From positions 49,549,159 through 49,613,158 of the forward strand of contig OX031059.1 of NCBI GenBank assembly GCA_943736015.1: DNA of 64,000 bases, in the 5' to 3' direction. A program made the translations under genes and the position numbers. The DNA comes from Tridacna crocea. Its lineage: Eukaryota; Mollusca; Bivalvia; Cardiida; Cardiidae. This document shows, piece after piece, positions 60,857 through 64,000 of the stretch (positions within the stretch are counted from its first letter, which is position 1; each line of letters begins with the position of its first letter). The notes under the pieces were generated by a model. It worked only from the letters and a program-made list of their open reading frames with translations, was not told where the DNA came from and made no database searches.

Positions 60857-61047
60857 TTAACCCTTTATCAAACAATCCCTGTTACTCACAACTCTGGGAA
60901 GGGTAACAAACATTTTTTTTTTCGTTTTCCTACAATGTTTTCTACCCTATCAAAAACGAAAATCATTTGAGCTACATTTTAAATTGTTGACGTCTAATGC
61001 TTTCAGTTTGGTATGGTCTAAAATTTCACCATGTGGTAAAGGGTTAA
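60857..61047 (+). mobile_element. Type A MITE with left hairpin arm deleted
   Basis: TTAACCCTTTATCAAACAATC to ATGTGGTAAAGGGTTAA. Left arm and apex are replaced by a T-run followed by CGTTTTCCTACAATG. Confidence 0.85.
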
Positions 61048-61182
61048 GACTTCCAACATGCAAGCATTTGAAGAGAACAAACCAAACACTACTTCACTGA
61101 TTGGATTTTGCTTTGAATGGGTAAAAGCATGGTTGGAAAGGGAGGAAATGCTGGTTACCAAATTCCATCTTTCGATCCTTAT
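61048..61182 (-). mobile_element. Type A MITE fragment
   Basis: GACTTCCAACATGCAAGCATT, GGTTGGAAAGGGAGGAAATG and GCTGGTTACCAAATTCC, cut at the next TTAA. Confidence 0.6.
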
Positions 61183-61411
61183 TTAACTCTTTACCACACG
61201 AGAAAATTTTAGACTTGTCCAAATTGAAAGCATTTGCAGATGAAAAAATAAAGGTGACTGAAAAATTGCAATTTGTTCTGGGAAGGTTAGAAAACACTGT
61301 GGGAAAAGGAGAAAATCCTGGTCACCAGCATTTTCTCCTTTTCTCACAGTGGTTTCAAAAGGCTTCCTTCTCAGGGGTGTCCAAACAAGGGATTGTTTGG
61401 TAATGGGTTAA
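61183..61411 (-). mobile_element. Type A hairpin MITE, complete
   Basis: 229 bp, TTAACTCTTTACCACACGAG to TTTGGTAATGGGTTAA; matched CACTGTGGG / CTCACAGTG foot; centre GGTCACC. Confidence 0.95.
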
Positions 61412-61499
61412 TTTGTCATCTGCAAATACTTTCAATTTGGTTGCGTCCAAAATTTGGCTTGTGGGAAAGGGTTAAACCCGAGCGTGGTAAAGAGTTAAC
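61412..61499 (+). mobile_element. Two type A right-end fragments
   Basis: TTTGTCATCTGCAAATACTTTC to TTGTGGGAAAGGGTTAA, then CGAGCGTGGTAAAGAGTTAA: stacked right ends left after partial deletions. Confidence 0.65.
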
Positions 61500-61903
61500 C
61501 ATGAAGAAATGGATGTTATTACTGTCTATATATATCTTGTAGAAAGCATTCACACAATTATAGCTTGAGGAACGCAAAAGGCGTGTCACCTAGGTAGGGA
61601 CTGAAACTACTCCATATATTGACACAGTTGTTCAGTGTGCACTTAATCTTGCCTCAGTGCCTGGCCACATGTACAGTCTGACCCAAACATTTGTATTGGA
61701 GAACATGCAAAAATCTCACAACAAATACAAAGATTTCTCTCCTCTTTTCTAATTATGTTTAATTTTTGTCATTGTCCATTTTCGAAGGTATTCAAAACAC
61801 CAATAATAATTGTTCGATATTAATGACTGAAACTTCCATAGCCCTCTTTGAATATATAAAATGTAGTCATCGTGATATCTAAAATATGTGGGTCATTTAT
61901 TGC
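61500..61903. other. No gene or repeat recognised
   Basis: GTACAGTCTGACCCAAAC near 61671 may be a type D trace. Confidence 0.35.
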
Positions 61904-62132
61904 TTATCCCATTACCAAACGACAAAATTATAGGTGTATCCAAATAGAAAGCATTTGCAGACGTCAAAATAAAACTGACTGAAAATTTGAAATTTGTTTT
62001 GTGAAGGATAGAAAACATTGTGGGAAAAGGAGAAAATGCTGGTTACCAGCATTTTCTCCTTTTCACACAATGTTTTCTAAAGGCTTCTTTCTCAGGGGCA
62101 TCAAAAGTAGGGATTATGTGGTAATGGGTTAT
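61904..62132 (-). mobile_element. Type A hairpin MITE, complete, TTAT ends
   Basis: 229 bp, TTATCCCATTACCAAACGAC to ATGTGGTAATGGGTTAT. Second copy with TTAT at both ends (the other is 15287). Confidence 0.93.
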
Positions 62133-63062
62133 CCATTTGATGGGAGTTTTGCATTGACAGAACATTGGATTATATTGAACAAATTCCTATTGTAATTGAA
62201 AGTGAAAGTAAAGGGTATTGATTCAGTGTCTCTGTCGTATTAAAAATTATTGTGTTTCAAGAAATACCCAGCATTGAAGCTTGATGGTATTGGCACAGAA
62301 ACCCAAAAAGAAATAAGGATGGGGGATGAATGGAAATCCTGTGTCAAATAGATACACATACTGCTAAAAGATGTGCAGATGTGCATATTGTTATAATTGC
62401 CCAAATTTTTCATTGGTTCACACACAATATTTTATCTAAGAAGTCCCTTTTTGTGGAAAGAAAAAGGAGGATTTTTTTTTTAGCAAGTGTTAAAAAATCT
62501 CTGAAAGATAGACTGTACATGTTTGGCCACAAGCTCTTTCTCTCTTGTGTTTCATTTATGGTTTCTTTTCATCCTCATTGTTTAGCATAAACAAGGCATC
62601 TCCTTTATCAGTTCTATAATATGATCCTTAGCATGCTGGTGTAACTGTACCTGCTATACCTACAGTGAAGATAAAGATCAGATTAGACAGATTATGAAGT
62701 CTGATCTTTGATCTGAACTGTCAAATATTATGTGAGATACTGTGGCTAGAACAGTCCTGAAATTGTAATACATGTACATGTATTTAATAATTTTGCAGGA
62801 CTGTAAATTCTGTTTTCCATTACATTTATGCCGCATGCTAAGGGTTGCTTCGGGTTCTTGTATTTTTTAGTGAATGTTTCTCTAGCCCATTTGTTTTCAG
62901 TTAGGTCCCATGCATGGTTTTGCAATGATTTGACAACCCTTTCCTCGTAAAGATGCATTATTTTGTTTATACCTTACAGATAACTTTAGAGACTCATGTT
63001 TGTTATCAATACTTGGCTTTGATCATTCAAAATGGCCTACACCAAACTGGTTACAGAAGGAA
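62133..63062. other. No gene; contains a type D repeat
   Basis: 62662-62725 is a type D copy (AAGATCAGATTAGACAGATT ... GAAGTCTGATCTTTGATC). The rest is unrecognised. Confidence 0.5.
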
Positions 63063-63292
63063 TTAAACCCATTATCACACAGTCCCTGGTTTTTATGGTC
63101 CTGATAGAGAAGCCTTTTGAAAACATTTTGGGAAAAGGAGAAAATGCTGTTAAGCAGCATTTTCTCCTTTTCCCACAATGTTTTCTACCCTTCACAAAAC
63201 AAATTTCAAATTTTCAGTCGCTTTTATTTTGTCGTCTGCAAATGCTTTCAATTTGGACAAGCCTAAAATATTGTCGTTTGGTAATGAGTTAA
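63063..63292 (+). mobile_element. Type A hairpin MITE, complete
   Basis: 230 bp, TTAAACCCATTATCACACAG to TTTGGTAATGAGTTAA; apex GCTGTTAAGCAGC is a perfect alternative apex. Shares its right TTAA with the next copy (tail to tail). Confidence 0.95.
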
Positions 63293-63517
63293 CCCTTTCC
63301 CAAACGACAAAATTTTAGACCGGTCCAAACTGACAGCACTTGCAGACGACCAAATTAACGTAACTCAAAAATTGAAATGTGTTTCTAGCTGGGTCGAAAA
63401 CATTGTTGGAAAAGGAGAAAATGCTGGTTACCAGCATTTTCTCCTTTTCCCACAATGTTTTCAAAAGGCTTGTAGCTCAGGGTCGTAAAAACCAGGGATA
63501 GTTTGGTAAAGGGTTAA
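63289..63517 (-). mobile_element. Type A hairpin MITE, complete
   Basis: 229 bp, TTAACCCTTTCCCAAACGAC to TTTGGTAAAGGGTTAA; hairpin perfect but for one base at the foot. Confidence 0.95.
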
Positions 63518-63629
63518 GTAATATCATATGTCCCTGTGTCCTGTCCAAAGTTTGAGGAAAGCTTGAATTGTTTTTATGCTCTGTATTTCACGATCAGATG
63601 GACCAGAATGTGATACCTGGTTTTAATAA

Positions 63630-63802
63630 AACATTAATTTTCTTGCAAAATTGAAATCATCTGCAGATGACAAAGGGTGTGTGGTGCCAGTGATGGTATT
63701 GTTTGTATAGGGTAGAAAACAAAGTAGAGAAAAGAGAAAATCCAGGTCACTAGTACCTCCTTTTCCCACAATGTGTTAAGAAGCCATTTTCCTCAGTTTG
63801 GG
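63630..63802 (-). mobile_element. Decayed type A MITE, cut by a SINE
   Basis: TTGAAATCATCTGCAGATGAC, GTAGAAAACAAAGTAGAG, CCTCCTTTTCCCACAATGTG, TTTTCCTCAGTTT, then SINE sequence. Confidence 0.7.
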
Positions 63803-64000
63803 TTTGCCTGGGTGGCTCAGTGGTGTGCGCGTCGGACTCCTGACCTGGTGGTTGCGAGTTCCATACCCGGTTGAGGCGAACTTTCTTTCCGGCGTATTGT
63901 CACCTCTCACCTCTGCTGAAGCATGTGAGAAAAGTAGTTGGTGGCTTTGGAAAGAAAGTAGTGTAAGAACCAGTGTGAGAAAGCCAGGAACTCATGTGCG
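63803..64000 (+). mobile_element. tRNA-derived SINE, runs off the window
   Basis: CCTGGGTGGCTCAGTGGTGTG, GAGTTCCATACCCGGTTGAG, then the same body as 51965-52229 up to GCCAGGAACTCATGTGCG; very close in sequence, so a young copy. Confidence 0.9.

Noticed and set aside
58096-64000. Remaining C-terminal CDC14 exons
   Set aside because: The tail is poorly conserved and no frame in phase 2 with good splice sites stood out; calling any would be guesswork.

Overview
This is animal (eukaryotic) intronic DNA: AT-rich, intron-dominated, packed with short transposons, and carrying only one recognisable host gene on the + strand. The transposon types point to a mollusc, most likely a bivalve: tandem-core elements resembling the bivalve 'pearl'/Helentron-associated group, tRNA-derived SINEs with a GGCTCAGTGG A box, and palindromic GCAGGCTGAT-type repeats. 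The bivalve assignment is inference from recalled repeat types, not a database result.

Host gene: ten consecutive exons of the dual-specificity phosphatase CDC14 run from 18267 to 58095 with canonical AG/GT borders and unbroken phase, about 413 codons in all, starting near residue 73 of human CDC14A numbering. The first ~72 codons should lie upstream, and the last recognised exon (57904-58095) ends in mid-codon, so the C-terminus continues in exons I could not find. The exon opening the catalytic (B) domain exists in two 88-bp versions (44387-44474 and 46194-46281) with the same phase and different residues. Joining both would break the frame, so they look mutually exclusive.

Repeats: introns and the 18 kb upstream are saturated with a MITE family called here type A (about 230 bp, TTAA-bounded, piggyBac-like ends, a near-perfect 65-nt palindrome in the middle). 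Strand is given as + when the end beginning TTAACCCATTACCACACAATC comes first. A related family, type C (about 230 bp, ends TTAACCCTTTACYCCATA), has the same plan with a different stem. The copies form chains sharing a TTAA, nest inside each other, make head-to-head and tail-to-tail dimers, and sometimes have lost exactly the hairpin. Two ~1.3 kb tandem-core elements (7634-8995 and 13815-15089) have each landed in a hairpin arm of an A copy.

Other structures: a foldback element (881-1331); an hAT-like element with an 8-bp target duplication (16217-17394); an 850-bp-arm inverted repeat (37148-40669) enclosing a LINE fragment and a smaller foldback; a 1.6-kb TIR element with a HIRAN-like reading frame (46686-48325); several SINEs; and a dispersed ~60-bp palindromic repeat (type D here). 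Short open frames inside the MITEs are by-products of the repeat and are not annotated as genes. I saw no RNA genes, CRISPR arrays or bacterial features.
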